Source: Parasitella parasitica (taxonomy: Eukaryota; Mucoromycota; Mucoromycetes; Mucorales; Mucoraceae). From it: a stretch of 36,943 bases of DNA. The stretch lies in contig MU619430.1 in NCBI GenBank assembly GCA_025201805.1, forward strand, positions 1 through 36,943, in the 5' to 3' direction. Shown here piece by piece: positions 1 to 10,419 of the stretch; position 1 is the stretch's first letter; each line of letters opens with the position of its first letter. The position numbers and the translations under genes are program-made. The notes beneath the pieces are model-generated. The model saw nothing but the letters and a program-made list of their open reading frames with translations. It made no database searches and was not told the origin of the DNA.

Positions 1-358
1 AAAATTACCCGCAAAAACATTTTTATTTTTCAATATTTATCATGAATATCAGATATTTGCTCATAACTTTTGCTAAAATCACCGTAGAACCGAGATCTAA
101 CTTGGAAAACTTAGCATTGACTTGGCGCTATCTGGCAACAACATTGACATTAATGTTTTTATCAATATCTATAAAGTTATCAGATGATATCACAAATTCG
201 CATATCAGAATTGCATGTAATCAATGATAGGCTTCGGTAAAGAACAGAATAAACACTGTCTTATGCGCCATAAGAACAAGCATGATCATCGCTATCTGAG
301 CATAACTTGGGTTCCACTGGGCAATGTCTCTATCAAAAATTACCCGCAAAAACATTTT
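1..358 (+). repeat. 23-nt direct repeat, copies at 1-23 and 336-358
   Basis: Bases 1-23 and 336-358 are identical (both start aaaattacccgc and end aacatttt), 335 nt apart. Similarity stops right after the second copy's last T. The left copy is at the window edge, so the repeat may extend further left. It could be the edge of a dispersed element or a direct repeat flanking one; no coding potential lies between the copies. Confidence 0.6.
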
Positions 359-1019
359 GGTTTTTTCGCTGTCGGATTTTGAAATATGTAATCACGTGAT
401 ATACTTTGTGGGTTTAAATGTTAAGACAGAAATGAGAAAACATTTGTGTTGTCATTTTAGTTCAAAGAAATGTGAACAAAAAAAAAAGATTAGTGTGGAA
501 GAAATTGTGGAAAATCGGATGTTGTTAATATGATTTAAACTCATATCAAAGTCCAAAATATTTACTAAGTTGATATAGGTGCAACTGAAGATGGTATAAC
601 ATTTCTGTTAGGTAATATCTTTTACCCTTTCTCCTGGACCTGACTTAAGTCTTTTTCCTCGCATCATTTCCATCAGCTCGTAGAAAGGAGTAGATAAACC
701 CTCTATTTGAAAATACGATATGTAGTATTATGGAGAATAGAAAGCGAAAGTTCTATATAAGTTTGAGAAGAAGGGAGATGAACTTTTCCTTTTTTATTTT
801 TTCATTTTTTATTGGAATGGAGATAATTCACATGCTGTTCATTTACATAACAAATACTACGATTGATGATTGTCATGTATGTTGAAGTCTCCAAAACTAT
901 CAATGCCATCAGTAACTTAGGAAGGAGGGGCCCATGAGCTTAGCCTCAAGACTGCATTAATAAATTTTAAAAATTCCAATAAATGCATTTTTTTATTTTT
1001 TTATTTTAATTTTTTCATC
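1..1019. other. AT-rich upstream region, no gene recognised
   Basis: I see no convincing gene here. The two open stretches (42-227 and 324-533) are short, low in complexity and match no family I know. A 23-nt direct repeat (1-23 and 336-358) lies in the left part. The last 70 bases are T/A-rich and lead into the F-box gene start at 1020, so the right end probably holds that gene's promoter and short 5' UTR. The left edge of the window may cut a larger repeat. Confidence 0.5.
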
Positions 1020-1840
1020 ATGGAGACGAGATTAGCATACGAGACATTATCGCAAATTATATCTTATTTAAAACAGGACCAGAATGCACTTTTACAAATC
1101 AATAGAACTTGCAAAAAGTTATACGAGCTTTCTATACCATTTCTCTTCAAATCACCAAAATTTGAATCTTTCGACAGTTTTGAAAAGTTTGCGACTACAT
1201 TGACTGAACATAATGGATTATCTGTACGGCATATTGACTTGCATATGGTTCCTCATCGCTGGGAGTCCTCGAGGATCAACAAACTTCTGTTTACATTGTC
1301 AGAAAAGACGCCAGACTTGGAATTACTCAATTTAGATCTTTGTTCGCAACTGTAAGTCTATTTTTTGTAAATAACGGCAATACTGATCCTTTGGCTAGGA
1401 GTAATAAGGCGCTAATAAGAATTACGAAACCATTGCACGATCTGCGGATTTTATCAGTGGATCAATGTGAACTAATCAGCGATGAATCAATTAAAGCGCT
1501 GGTGGACAATTGCCCATACATACAAGAACTCTATTTGGGATCAACACATATCACAGACAACGCCTTGAATCTAATAGCTATGAAATTTATGCTGCTAACA
1601 CATCTACACTTACCTGGCTGCGAGTATATTTCAGAGATAGGCGTAGACAAAGTGACTAGAGAATGTAAAACTCTGCGATACATAGACATTCAGGATTGTT
1701 ATAATGTATTAGGAAGCAACGATTTGTTACAACCAGCTTCAAGGTCAAATAGAGTAGAGACGCATCGTGGTAACTCGGATGAGGAGGATCAATGGGAAGA
1801 CATTGATGAAGAAGACGAGGAAGACGGTGGTGATAATTAG
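1020..1840 (+). CDS. F-box/leucine-rich-repeat protein
   Basis: Two exons, 1020-1351 and 1399-1840, with a 47-nt GT-AG intron (1352-1398); joining them gives about 257 aa. The first 45 residues fit an F-box (LAYETLSQIISYLKQ, then an INRTCKKLYEL segment), the module that docks to Skp1 in SCF ubiquitin ligases. The rest reads as cysteine-containing LRRs of the Grr1/AMN1/FBXL type: repeated L..L.L..C..I.D..I blocks at roughly residues 100-230. The C-terminus is a strongly acidic tail (DEEDQWEDIDEEDEED). It is short for an FBXL protein, so it may be closer to AMN1-like proteins. The substrate is unknown. The start is the first ATG after an A/T-rich leader. Which FBXL orthologue it is cannot be said from sequence alone. 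Confidence 0.8.
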
Positions 1841-2038
1841 CGAAGGGTGCAAAAAGATCATATTAAAAGAGATTTTGTTGAAACCCATAACAAAGAATTA
1901 TGATCACATCTCAATACAATCACTTGATTATTTCGGCAACTTCAACCATACTACATCCTTTTGAGTACATCACCCTAATAGGTTTTGGTAACTTGCCTTC
2001 AAGCTTCGAATAATACGAAATGTAAGCATCAATTGGAT

Positions 2039-2077
<39 letters not shown>

Positions 2078-2165
2078 CAAGTCATCCAATGTATCTGTTA
2101 AGCCTTTCATTTACTCTTTTTTCTTTTTCACATTGGTCAAATTGCCAGCTGAACAAAGACAAATC
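1841..2165 (+). promoter_or_regulatory. Intergenic/promoter region of UBR7 gene with T32 tract
   Basis: The 325-nt gap between the F-box stop and the UBR7 start. It holds an uninterrupted run of 32 T at 2042-2073, about 93-124 nt upstream of the ATG. Long poly(dA:dT) tracts are known to disfavour nucleosomes and often mark fungal promoters, so a promoter role is a reasonable inference. Its length may vary between isolates or be a sequencing compromise. Confidence 0.5.
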
Positions 2166-3751
2166 ATGACAAATAATACAAATAACGAAGAAGATAGCGT
2201 AACTGCTTTGGAGTATATACAACGTCAAGAAAAATTAGAAAAGGATGCTCAAGACGTTTTGCCCGGAAACTTTGATGAGTGTACTTTTTCGTTGGGATAC
2301 GTCCGTCAGCCCCTTTATGCGTGTAAAACCTGTACAATTGATCAAGGAGAAGAGCCTGCCGGCATGTGTTATAGTTGCTCTATTGCCTGTCATGCAAGCC
2401 ATGATCTATTCGAACTTTTTCCAAAGAGGTCTTTCAGGTGTGATTGTGGTTTATCAGGAAAATTTGGTGGATATAACTGCTCTCGCATGGTGCCTGAAAA
2501 ATTAAACTATGCAACAAATGAAAAAAACAAGTATAACCACAACTTTAAAAACTTATACTGCAGGTTAGTTTCATTGCTTGCAAAATCAATTGAGAAAATG
2601 CTCAGATTTTGTTCCGTAGATGTGATCAAACGTATGACCCTGAAAAAGAAGAAGCGACAATGTATCAAGTAAATGACTAACTTTGGTTGATAATTGTTTT
2701 ATACGCTTGTTGACAATAATGATAGTGCATTAGCTGTGAAGATTGGTTTCATGAGAGATGTATCGGAAATGTAATGAAAGAACGCGTTTACATGTATTGC
2801 ACACTTATGCATTTTTGCTTAAATCTGTCATCAATGTTAGATTCCCGATGCTATTGACGAATTTGATTGTTATATCTGCAGAGACTGTACAAAGAAATAC
2901 CCTTTTTTGATGAATGGAAGAGATGCCAAGTTTAGTTATGGTCTTTCCAAGGGAAATGAACCTGTTCATCAATGGATTTTACCAGAAAGACTAGTAAAAA
3001 ATGCAAAACAAAAAGAAGCACCAAATCAAGAAGCTTCAAAAACAAATCAAGAGCCCGAAGCCTTTTCTTTGGATACTTCAAAAGCAACTGAAGATACGAT
3101 ACCATCAGATCATGGTACAAGCGGAGCAGGTGAAAAGAGAAAACATGAAGATGAACCTGAGGAAAAGCACAATATCATTGTCAATGTATATAAAAAGATG
3201 AAGAGTGACACCAATTGCCAGAATGGTGAGTAATACGACTTTGGGATAAAATCGATGTAATTGACGGCATTTTTTAGTTGATATATCATTGTTACCAGAA
3301 CACGACCATATCGAAGTGTTTTTACAGGATGACTGGAGACAGAATCTATGCAAATGTGCCAAGGTAATTGGTGTGATTATGAGTTTTAAGACTATGCTGA
3401 CATGAATTAGTGTGTACAAGAGTATAAAACTCATAGTGTGGAGTTTCTTTTCGAAGAAGAGGCAACTGTTGAACCAGAGAATGATGAAGATATAGGAAAA
3501 TCCTTACTGGATATTGGTATGGAACAGTTACAACGCATGGACAGAGTTCAGGCCATAGAAAGCATAAGGGCATTTCAAACATTATCATCCGATTTGAAGT
3601 CGTTTTTTGAAAATTTCAAGGAAACAGGAGAAGTAGTAACAAAGGAAGATGTTCAAGAGTATTTTGATGTAAGTAAGATTTTTGATGTAAAATGAATGTA
3701 TCTGAATGAATAATTATGTAGGCTAAAAGAAGAGAAAGACAACAGCAATAA
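2166..3751 (+). CDS. UBR7: UBR7-type protein (UBR box plus PHD finger), putative E3 ubiquitin ligase
   Basis: Seven exons: 2166-2563, 2620-2668, 2726-2770, 2841-3225, 3278-3363, 3411-3668, 3722-3751; phases close to 416 aa, near the roughly 425 aa of animal UBR7. The UBR box (about residues 38-110) shows the Cys/His pattern CKTC, CYSC..ACHASHDLFEL and RCDCG. A PHD finger follows (about 132-185): CDQTYDP, then CISCEDWFHERC spanning exons 2-3, then CYICRDC. Next come a K/E-rich low-complexity linker and a conserved C-terminal W..NLCKCAKC block. The family (human UBR7, fission yeast Mlo2) is nuclear and linked to ubiquitination, including of histone H2B in animals; the target here is unknown. 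The ATG at 2166 is chosen because the open frame upstream has no ATG. The stop lies 28 nt from the convergent myosin stop. A candidate poly(A) signal on this strand (AATAAA near 3851) lies inside the myosin gene. Confidence 0.92.
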
Positions 3752-3779
3752 TAGCTTTTATTTTATTTTATTTTTTCTT

Positions 3780-6700
3780 TTACCAATCTTCGTCATCATC
3801 ATCACTTGGTAATGCCTGTTGTCTTCTTGCTTTGATCTACATCATTCTTCAATAAAACGTAACAATGCGATGGATTAATTTGAACTTACTGCGTCAGCTA
3901 ATGAAAGTGCTGCTGGGTTTCCGTTTCTAGGTGGGGCCTGTGGACTTGGGGTTGCTTGAGGTCTTCCAGGGACACTGAAGGTTGATATGTGACCTGCTGC
4001 AGTTGGAATGCTCGGAGCAGTGAGGCTATCTTTGCTAGTATCAGGTTTACTGCCAGGAATTGCTGGTTTAAAGGGTACAGCCGGTTTAGCTGGGACTTGT
4101 GGAGCTCTGCCTGCTGCGATAGGTGTGGTATTATCTGCTTTGTCCTGAGCAGCGGCATTTTTAGCGTTCAAAGCAGCTCTCCACGCAGGAATACCATTCA
4201 CTGTAGGAGCACCTATGCCAGGCATAACAGGAACAGCATCGCCGTATTGACTCATGCGATTAACAGCAGGCGTAGCAATAGGCTCAGGAACTGATTTTTG
4301 TCGTTGCTGTTGCTGAGGAACCGGAGGAGGGACCCTTCTTCTCGCAGGTGGAACAGGTGGAAGAGAAGGTTTTTGGGCAACGTATTCTTCCAAGTAATTA
4401 CTAGGTGCCCAACCATCTTTGCCATTAACACGGACCAGCCACCAGCCATTTTCATCTTTTTCAACGATTTCCATGGTATCGCCTTTTTGAAACGAAACTT
4501 CTCCTCCTTCTTGGGATTCGAAAGCATATATTGCTTTGTAAACGGGGTGAATTGAAAGTGGCGGTTTTGGAGTAGAAGTTTCAGGTACTGGAAAGCTTGG
4601 TTGAGCCTGGTTTCTATTATTGATATTCGATGTAAATTCTGATTGGGGAGCTGCGGTAGCAACACGAGCAGTGGTACTGGCTGATGTTATAACAGGTTGA
4701 CGCCGCTGTGTATTTGAATTACTGACTCTAGACTTTCTGGCAGCTGATGGACGAGACTCTGTTCACATAATCATCATCATTAGCTAAACTTACCACACAC
4801 ACACATATATATATATATATATACGTTAACAAAACTTACGACTATCAGGTGGTTCCCCAGAAGGAACATATACTACATGGCTCTTGTAAAAGTCATCGCG
4901 AGGAATCTTCTCGTCTTTGAGAAACTGCATAGTAACCATCTTTCCACCCTTCTTCTTGTACTGTATTTGCGGCTCCACATTCACTGTAATTCTGCCGTTT
5001 GTTACTTGCGATATACGAGCAAGTAATTCCGTCTTGAATACACAGGAAATCACACAATCGCTTCCATCAGGAGAAGAATCAAGGTGTAAAATAACCCAAT
5101 CATCACGAAGTGTAGAAACACTGGCTCTCTTAATTACATTTAACGAGAATACCTTTTCCTCGATCATTTGAATGGATCTGCCATTTTTCGTGGTAACAAC
5201 GATATGAAACCTCTGGTTTGTCAGCACAAACGTTCTGGGGCTTGGTACGCTAGATCGCATGGCTCTAGGGACTAATATTGAGCCCTTCATACTTAACAGT
5301 ATCTGTTCCGTTGGCTTCAGTTGAATAGCATTACGAATCATAGCGGCTAAACCGGATCCATTCTGTACATCCAGGTAGTCGCCCAAGAACATTCGCTGAC
5401 TCAACAAAGAAAATCTACGACGCTCCTTTCTGCCACCCAGTAACTGATGGCCATAATCTCTCAACTGCAAATATCCGATATTGTGCTTGTTTCCTCTCCA
5501 GAATCGTTGAATCTTAGCAGCACATTCGTTCTTGTATCGAACATGAGCCCTCCAGGCACGCTGAATACGGATGGCCATATTGTGCCAGTATTTATCTCTT
5601 AATGCTTCGAGAGCAAATATAGTTTCAGGATGTTTGATGAATACTTTGGAAGTTCCCATTTGCCACTCGTCTGGAGGTATATGATTGTACTTTAAAATCT
5701 CCAAGCAGCCAGTCTGGGCGTCACCCTGCCAAATGTAGTCCCCAGCGTAGCCTGTTGTAGGACACAACAGGTAGAACCTCTCCACAAACTTGCCGAATAC
5801 AGTTCTGTAGGCAAACCCAGCTCTTCGGACGCGAATGTTCTCGCATAAACCCAGGTATTTAATCTGATGATGCACTCGCTGGATGTTGTATTCAGTCGAA
5901 CTTCGATTATCGTTGGGTTTAATGGTGCGAATGTAACTAGGATGGCACATCATCAGTTTGTCTACTAATGCATTGCACGAGAATTTGATCTTGTCACTTG
6001 CCGTAGGTGGTCTCTTTCTGGAATCAGGATCGATCCTCTCAGAAAATAAGGCGTTGGAGATAAAGTGGTCCTTTGAACCTGCGGCGAGATCTAACAAATC
6101 TTTGAGTAGAGCATCTTTATTTTTGTCTGTGATCCCAGCAATGTTGTAGAACACATCACCAGCATAGTGCCTAATCAAAAATTGTGACCCGCGACTCTCA
6201 AAATGAGGATTGGAAGACAAGAAGCCCAGCCTTTGCACAAACGAGTTATCTGCAGCCTCTGGATCTGCGTGGGCAGTAGCACAGGCGTCATTTAGCGCTG
6301 CAAAGATGCCAGGAGGTCGTTTAGCCTCGATCAAATCACACACTACCTTGTTGTCAAAAAACTTGATAGGCGTCCATTCAATCTGCTCCTTGACATATTC
6401 GTCCTGCTCGGCTTTTAGTGTGAGCTCGATAAAGATCTGCTGCAACTTTTCATTGACATAGTTGATACACAGTTGTTCAAAATTGTTGTTTTCAAATATT
6501 TCAAAGCCGTAGATATCCAACACACCTATGGTATGGCGCACATCACCCCTCGCCTGTAAAGATACGTTGACTCGAGCTACAATCCATTCAAACAATCGCT
6601 CATAAATAGACTTTGCAAGTGCATCTCTTACTGAGGTTGCCTGGGTAATGTTGAGAGGAACCTCGTACACACTGCCACGGCGACCACCTCGGTGGGTTTC

Positions 6701-8092
6701 CATGATGCGCACTGTCAACGCTTTATTAAGATCTGCATATTCCACTTGAGCGAGGTAGGCAATAAAATTGACCACTAAATTTCATACATGTGTATTAGTA
6801 CCACTATGCTTAAATCATAGTAATATCTTGTCTACCATCTGCATCAGTAACATGTGAGTGACCTTGATCGTCTTCAGCAAATACCACATTCCCGAGCCAT
6901 AAAATCACAGATAGCATTTTGAATATATCATCTATTTCAGCTTGCTGTAGCCCAATAACATCCATTGCCTTTAACGTATCCTGAAAATCGTTCATATCAT
7001 TGATATCTTCGACGTCTAAGCAGTTACTACGACTGGTATATAGAAAACTCTCAGGACCTTGTAGGCCGTACCGTTCTAATAACCCATAAGCTGCAAGTTA
7101 TGTATACTACATCGGTTCACCATTTGCGCACTATTTTACCTTTATATTCAGCAGGAGCAGATTTTGTGAGTTGATAAAAGATGTGAAAGTTTCGTTCATT
7201 CTCAATTTGTCCAACAACGCGGTTCTTTTGCGTATATTTCAGTCAGCAATATTACGGCTGTTGCCTAGAACCAGTTGAGAACCTTACCTTTTCCAACAAA
7301 TAATTAGTGATAAATGCTCCCACTGGCTCGCCTTGAGCATTAAACTGAATTTCTAAATATTTGCCATGTCGACTGGAATTGTTATTTCTTAATGTCTTTG
7401 CACAACCAAAGCTTTCCAACAATGGATTTGTAGCCAACACCATCTCTTTAATTTCTTGAATAGCAGCACTTTTACCTTCAGAAACAGCAGCAATGTATTG
7501 CATTATTCTCTTGGCAGCTTCTGTTTTACCAGCTCCAGATTCACCACTAATGATAATACACTGGTTTTCTTTATAACTGTTCATATGATGATAGGAAGCT
7601 TCTGCAATAGAAAAGACATGTGGTGTAACCTACATTTCGCATTAATTAAGTGTCAAGCTTATTTTTCATAGTGTATGAATGCTCGCCTCCAAAAGATTTT
7701 TTTCTTTATAGCTTCGTAATATTTCATCTGTATAGATGCCCAAATCTTTGAAAGGATTGACGCTAATGAGCACATGGCCAATATAAGTCTATCCGACCTC
7801 AATTAGCGAGGCTCTTTTTGCTTTTTGCATATGGCCTACATAAATGTCTCCGTTCTTCCATCGTAATTCTAAGTTTTCGTTGATGGCTTCTTCCGTGATT
7901 TTGGTCAACAAGGTCATGTCAGAAACACCAACTTGCTTCTTTCTCGTGCCTTCTTTCCAGTCAGCCCTAGCAGGCCGAATTGCCTTAATCACCTTTTTAT
8001 CGGCTTTTTTTCCTGCTCCAAATCGCTGAAATGTAAAAAAAAACAAGGTCAGTGTGCAGCGTTTCAATTAAGGTAGAAAATCTTACTTTCAT
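3780..8092 (-). CDS. myo1: Class I myosin (motor, IQ, TH1, SH3, acidic tail)
   Basis: Nine exons on the minus strand: 8092-8087, 8025-7840, 7788-7687, 7629-7288, 7224-7140, 7090-6836, 6774-4840, 4758-3890, 3836-3780; 1278 aa, normal for fungal myosin I. Seen: P-loop GESGAGKT at 127-134; a Ser at the TEDS site (RRGSVY, Ser360), the residue phosphorylated by PAK/Cla4-type kinases in yeast and Aspergillus myosin I; two IQ motifs at about 724-755; a basic TH1 lipid-binding tail; a proline-rich region; SH3 at about 1043-1096; a second proline-rich region; and an acidic end finishing DDDDEDW*, which in this family binds and activates Arp2/3. The expected role is in cortical actin patches, endocytosis and hyphal polarity. 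The first coding exon is only ATGAAA, supported by a good donor and acceptor but not provable here. The intron 7630-7686 begins with GC. Several AATAAA signals follow the stop immediately. Confidence 0.93.
4793..4823. repeat. (CA)n(TA)n microsatellite in myosin intron
   Basis: A run of CA repeats passes directly into TA repeats inside the last-but-one myosin intron (4759-4839). Similar (TA)n runs sit in introns of the NDUFAF7 gene (about 20642-20656), STT4 (about 21872-21890) and PAC1 (about 32309-32326). Confidence 0.85.
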
Positions 8093-10419
8093 GCAGGTTT
8101 ATTTTGTTAAAAATTAGAGAAAGAGAAAAGTGGAGAAAAAAAGAAAATAACATAACACACAAGAATATTGCAAAATGTGCTTTTTCCCCGAATTGCAATA
8201 TATCATCGTCAGATCCATGGCTTTTCATGAGTGATTTAAACGACAAGCACCTAATTCACTTTTTCTACCCTCCCGTTTCCAACGCTCATTTGTCCCATGA
8301 GCGCACTCCAGCAGAACACTTTGTAACTTGGCTTCACAGTGGCTTCATCAATCCATCTGTTGGTCAAAAGACAAACGTCTGCAATCATGTCCACAATGCT
8401 AATGTTATAAATGATAGTCAATTCGATTGATCATAATTGTGATACTGTTCGTGAATAATAAGCGCTCACAAGCATCTAATACAATCTTAGTTTCGTTATA
8501 TTGATTCATTTACATTTCAAATTGTGTCCATTTCAATAGATAGTGAATAAGATCTGTTAATATAATTTTCACTAGTGCTGTCAATGGGGATGTCATATGA
8601 CACTTCCATGTATTTGCTAAGGCCCCATCAGCCCTATAATACTGTCCAAAATCCATAATCTCTTATTCCACCCTTGTAGCATCTACGCTACTCATACAGT
8701 CTTCAACGATGAAAGTATACCTTCTTACCCAATGCATTTTCATCAAGGACGCAGCCAGAGGTCACCAAGCAAAATTCCTACGCTACTTGAGAGCATTGTT
8801 TGTAGCGAAAAGGAATTTTTTATCCACGACTTGATGAGAAAAAAAGACGCCCATTTCGCGCAAAAGACAAAAATCTCCCTCTTCTCCCTTTCCTCTTTCT
8901 TAGATACTGGACCAACAACATCGACTTGTATCAGCATACTCAAAATCACTAGCGGGCCGATGCTCAATATATTTACCAGCAAGAACCAAGCAGCTATCAA
9001 GTCTCCACAGAGAAAATGCCCTCCACCTCTTGCATTAGAATACAAAGATAATGAGGCTCAATATACAACCATGGTTTTTGCAAGTCGACAGACAGGGCAT
9101 CAAATGCTCTGTTGTTTCATTTAGCAGAAGCTATAACTAAATTTCTGTTAATTATGAAAGATAACTTTTGATGGACACATCGCCCGGTAGAAATCAAGTT
9201 ATGCTCAGATAGTCCTGATTGTGCCTGTTTCAGTTAAATGCAAGTTATTCTACACTATGCTTTTTATCAAAGCCTATTAGGGTTTATATGCAACTTTTAT
9301 ATGGAAATGAAGTTTCCAAAGTGCTGATTTCAAGGAACTGGTGGCCTCAAGCAGTATTTCACTTCACTAACAAAGTAAAAATATTCGAATTAACAGCTGT
9401 ATTCTTAATCATATCAATTTAGTAACTGTATCAAATAAAAATAATGTACTGTATTATGACTTTGTGGATGACATAGATACCTGGCTCAATTACTTGATCT
9501 AGAAGGTGTGCACATCTGCCAACATATCAAAACTATATCTCTGTGCCTCGTACTCACCTGGAGTTGGATTCGTTTCGCAGTTGTCTCAAGGATCTATTCG
9601 TTTGGAAGCCCCATCTAATGAATATTAGCAACACCATCCCAGTTGCTAATCACAATCGGGAGATGCAATACCGTGTAGATTTCAGCAATAGTCTAAGCCC
9701 TCCTCAATCTCCATAAAAAATGTTCAGCCTGTCAATGTCTATTTGTTTCCTTCGAAAGGTAATAAGAAAACAGGATTCGCGTTTGAACATGAAATTTAGT
9801 ATGTTATTTTCCCTACTATTATCCCACTCAGTATATCAATAAATATAGAAGCAAATAGATATACATACAAAAATACATACATGGCAAATAATCACTGTTG
9901 TTTAACAAAGCTGGTATTTTGGTTTTGGGATTCTCGCTTTAGCATTAAATAATCAACAAACGGGCTAGAAGGGTAAAGTTTTCGATGCATGCAAATGATA
10001 GGTATTCAATGATATGTTAATGTTTGAGCAAGTTGAATTTCCAACTATCTTTCTCAGGCGTTGCTCTTTTTAATCATCAACATGCACTCAGATTTCCGAT
10101 TTCTGCGAAATATATACCAATTTAATGCAAAGAACTGGTTACAAAGGTGTAGATCGAATATACAAGTTGGAGGGGAGGGGGGGGAGTTTTTTCTTTTTTC
10201 TTTTCTTTTCTAAACTAGAGCTTTGAATATCGACGAAATCAATTATGACCACAAACAGTTGAATGCATTTCATAAATATGCATGATAATTATGAATGTCA
10301 ATTGTCCTTTTTTATCACAAGGCTTACACGAGCCACGAAAAGCAGTACTTTTGCTGATTGTATTGATATAGATTCTCCTCTTTTCGTCAACAACTTGACA
10401 AGCTTTGTTCAACGTAAAA
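8093..10419. other. 2.3-kb gene-poor region between divergent myosin and PARN genes
   Basis: No family is recognised. The region must contain the divergent promoters of the myosin (-) and PARN (+) genes. The longest ATG-initiated open frame is 8732-9124 (+, 130 codons), but its composition is unlike a conserved protein and the opposite strand is open over the same stretch (to 9045). Another open stretch at 8104-8430 (+) has no ATG near its start. A G-rich run followed by a T/C-rich run lies at 10169-10210. This length is large next to the 100-300 nt gaps elsewhere, so decayed mobile DNA or an unrecognised lineage-specific gene remains possible. Confidence 0.5.
10169..10210 (+). repeat. G-rich run (possible G-quadruplex) followed by T/C tract
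   Basis: GG-A-GGGG-A-G8-A-G is followed directly by about 24 nt made almost only of T and C, ending about 210 nt upstream of the PARN start codon. The G runs could supply four tracts for a quadruplex, and the strand asymmetry is marked. Any promoter role is inference. Confidence 0.5.

Noticed and set aside
2133-2165. Longer N-terminus of UBR7 starting at 2133
   Set aside because: The codon there is TTG; the first ATG is 2166, which also fits the family.
8732-9124. 130-codon ATG-initiated frame as a separate gene
   Set aside because: No recognisable domain, composition not protein-like, opposite strand also open; kept only as a finding about the gap.
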